A stretch of DNA of 64,000 nt from Clostridiaceae bacterium (GTDB lineage: Bacteria; Bacillota; Clostridia; Lachnospirales; Lachnospiraceae): contig QXXC01000005.1 in NCBI GenBank assembly GCA_009911305.1, positions 1-64,000 of the forward strand, read 5' to 3'. Below are positions 63,317 through 64,000 of the stretch, in pieces; positions within the stretch are counted from its first letter, which is position 1; every line of letters starts with the position of its first letter. Both the position numbers and the translations under genes were made by a program. A model generated the notes under the pieces. It saw nothing but the letters and a program-made list of their open reading frames with translations. It was not told where the DNA came from and did not search any database.

Positions 63317-63718
63317 TTACCAGACGAAGGCCAATACCTCTCCGCCTACGCCCAGCTCTCTGGCTTTTTTATCGGTGATCACACCCTGGTTTGTGGAAAT
63401 AATCGCCACGCCTAAGCCGCCCAGAACCTTCGGCATCTCTTCCTTATTCGCATACACGCGAAGACCCGGCTTGGAGATTCTCTTCAGCCCGGAAATGATC
63501 TTCTCGTTCTTGTCCTTGCCATACTTTAACTCAATGCGAATCGTCTTAAAGCTGCCATCCTCAACGATGTCATATTTTCTGATATAGCCTTCCTTTAAAA
63601 GAATATCAGCGATTGCTAATTTCATTCTGGAAGACGGAATGTCTACTGTATCATGTTTAGCAGTATTTGCATTGCGGATTCTCGTCAGCATATCTGCAAT
63701 CGGATCGCTCATAGTCAT
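63317..63718 (-). CDS. rpsH: 30S ribosomal protein S8
   Basis: 133 aa. [19 protein letters not shown] at the start and the end [15 protein letters not shown]. Two ATG codons two apart are possible; AAAGGAGG suits the first. Confidence 0.97.
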   Translation of the reverse strand: MTMSDPIADMLTRIRNANTAKHDTVDIPSSRMKLAIADILLKEGYIRKYDIVEDGSFKTIRIELKYGKDKNEKIISGLKRISKPGLRVYANKEEMPKVLGGLGVAIISTNQGVITDKKARELGVGGEVLAFVW

Positions 63719-63817
63719 TTTGAGTTTGCCTCCTTTTTCTTTTTATCAAGTCTTAACAGCCACACCCAAAAGCAGAGCTTTTTTGGTGCAACAAAGGTCC
63801 ATTCCGCACGCCAGATC

Positions 63818-64000
63818 CTACCAGCTGGCTTTCTTTACGCCCGGGATTTCACCTTTATAGGCTAACTCACGGAAACAAATACGGCAGATGCCATATTTTC
63901 TTAAATATGCATGTGGACGACCACAAATCCTGCAGCGGTTATATTCTCTGGTGGAGAATTTTGCCGGACGCTGCTGTTTAATCTTCATCGAAGTCTTAGC
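63818..64000 (-). CDS. rpsN: 30S ribosomal protein S14, zinc type, 5' end at window edge
   Basis: Sixty codons plus stop; only the start codon lies beyond 64000. Reads [16 protein letters not shown], then [20 protein letters not shown] and [19 protein letters not shown]. Four Cys (C-x2-C...C-x2-C) mark the short zinc-binding form. About 100 bases separate it from rpsH. Confidence 0.95.
   Translation of the reverse strand, partial: AKTSMKIKQQRPAKFSTREYNRCRICGRPHAYLRKYGICRICFRELAYKGEIPGVKKASW

Noticed and set aside
1-64000. CRISPR arrays, tRNA or rRNA genes
   Set aside because: No direct repeats with regular spacers, no tRNA cloverleaf sequences and no rRNA segments were noticed while reading; a tRNAscan or Rfam run would be needed for a firm negative.

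Overview
The window is a chromosomal stretch of a Gram-positive, anaerobic, low-to-mid GC Clostridia member, most likely a gut Lachnospiraceae (Clostridium cluster XIVa type). The evidence is the gene order of the spc/alpha ribosomal operons with a KOW protein between map and infA, the long forms of L17 and TruA, choline-binding-like wall repeats, a glycyl-radical hydroxyproline dehydratase, ECF transporter genes and a class B sortase. I cannot name the species from sequence reading alone. No rRNA, tRNA or CRISPR array was seen.

Layout. 1-600: a type I toxin-antitoxin locus (holin-like toxin, convergent antisense RNA). 600-11800: guaA, uvrA under a LexA-type box, a soluble hybrid histidine kinase, and a UvrA-like drug-tolerance ATPase behind a TetR regulator. 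11900-14450: molybdopterin genes moaC-moaA-MOSC-mogA. 14660-18020: hypE-hypD, the activase and glycyl radical enzyme that dehydrate trans-4-hydroxyproline. 18180-24620: accessory genes (GNAT, MATE, 2HCT carboxylate transporter, EutH, HxlR) separated by palindromic intergenic repeats. 24630-32490: greA, glmM, rfbD-rfbB-rfbA (dTDP-rhamnose, no rfbC here), a class B sortase with a damaged or cryptic start, dCMP deaminase, and an unrecognised 361-aa protein. 32760-37510: a 5-oxoprolinase operon (pxpA, Nramp-related transporter, pxpB, pxpC, DUF1445 protein). 37955-42056: SSS symporter, NtrB-like kinase and NtrC-like regulator, translationally coupled and placed directly upstream of the pxp operon. 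42065-45803: ecfA1-ecfA2-ecfT-truA. 46000-53700: an accessory island. 54014-64000: rplQ, rpoA, rpsD, rpsK, rpsM, rpmJ, infA, KOW protein, map, adk, secY, rplO, rpmD, rpsE, rplR, rplF, rpsH, rpsN (cut at the window edge). The second half from about 24.6 kb is almost all on the minus strand.

How parts work together. The symporter and two-component system probably sense and import a substrate linked to the pxp operon. The pxpA promoter region has a sigma-A type promoter with three spaced GTGC-N6-GCAC-like dyads upstream, while the NtrC-like regulator has GAFAGA in place of GAFTGA, so control without sigma-54 is a testable idea. In Firmicutes ecfA1A2T-truA usually follows rplQ directly; here an island of decayed mobile DNA and two wall-binding proteins lies between them, and ecfA1 has its own promoter.

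The most unusual material is the set of intergenic palindromes. Several copies share a core but have different outer arms, and within each copy the arms match each other. One copy carries a second palindrome inserted at its centre. The island also holds a duplicated, decayed Uma2-type gene in which a 196-bp MITE-like insertion, an IS200-like insertion and a perfect 21-bp hairpin can be read against the paralogous empty site.
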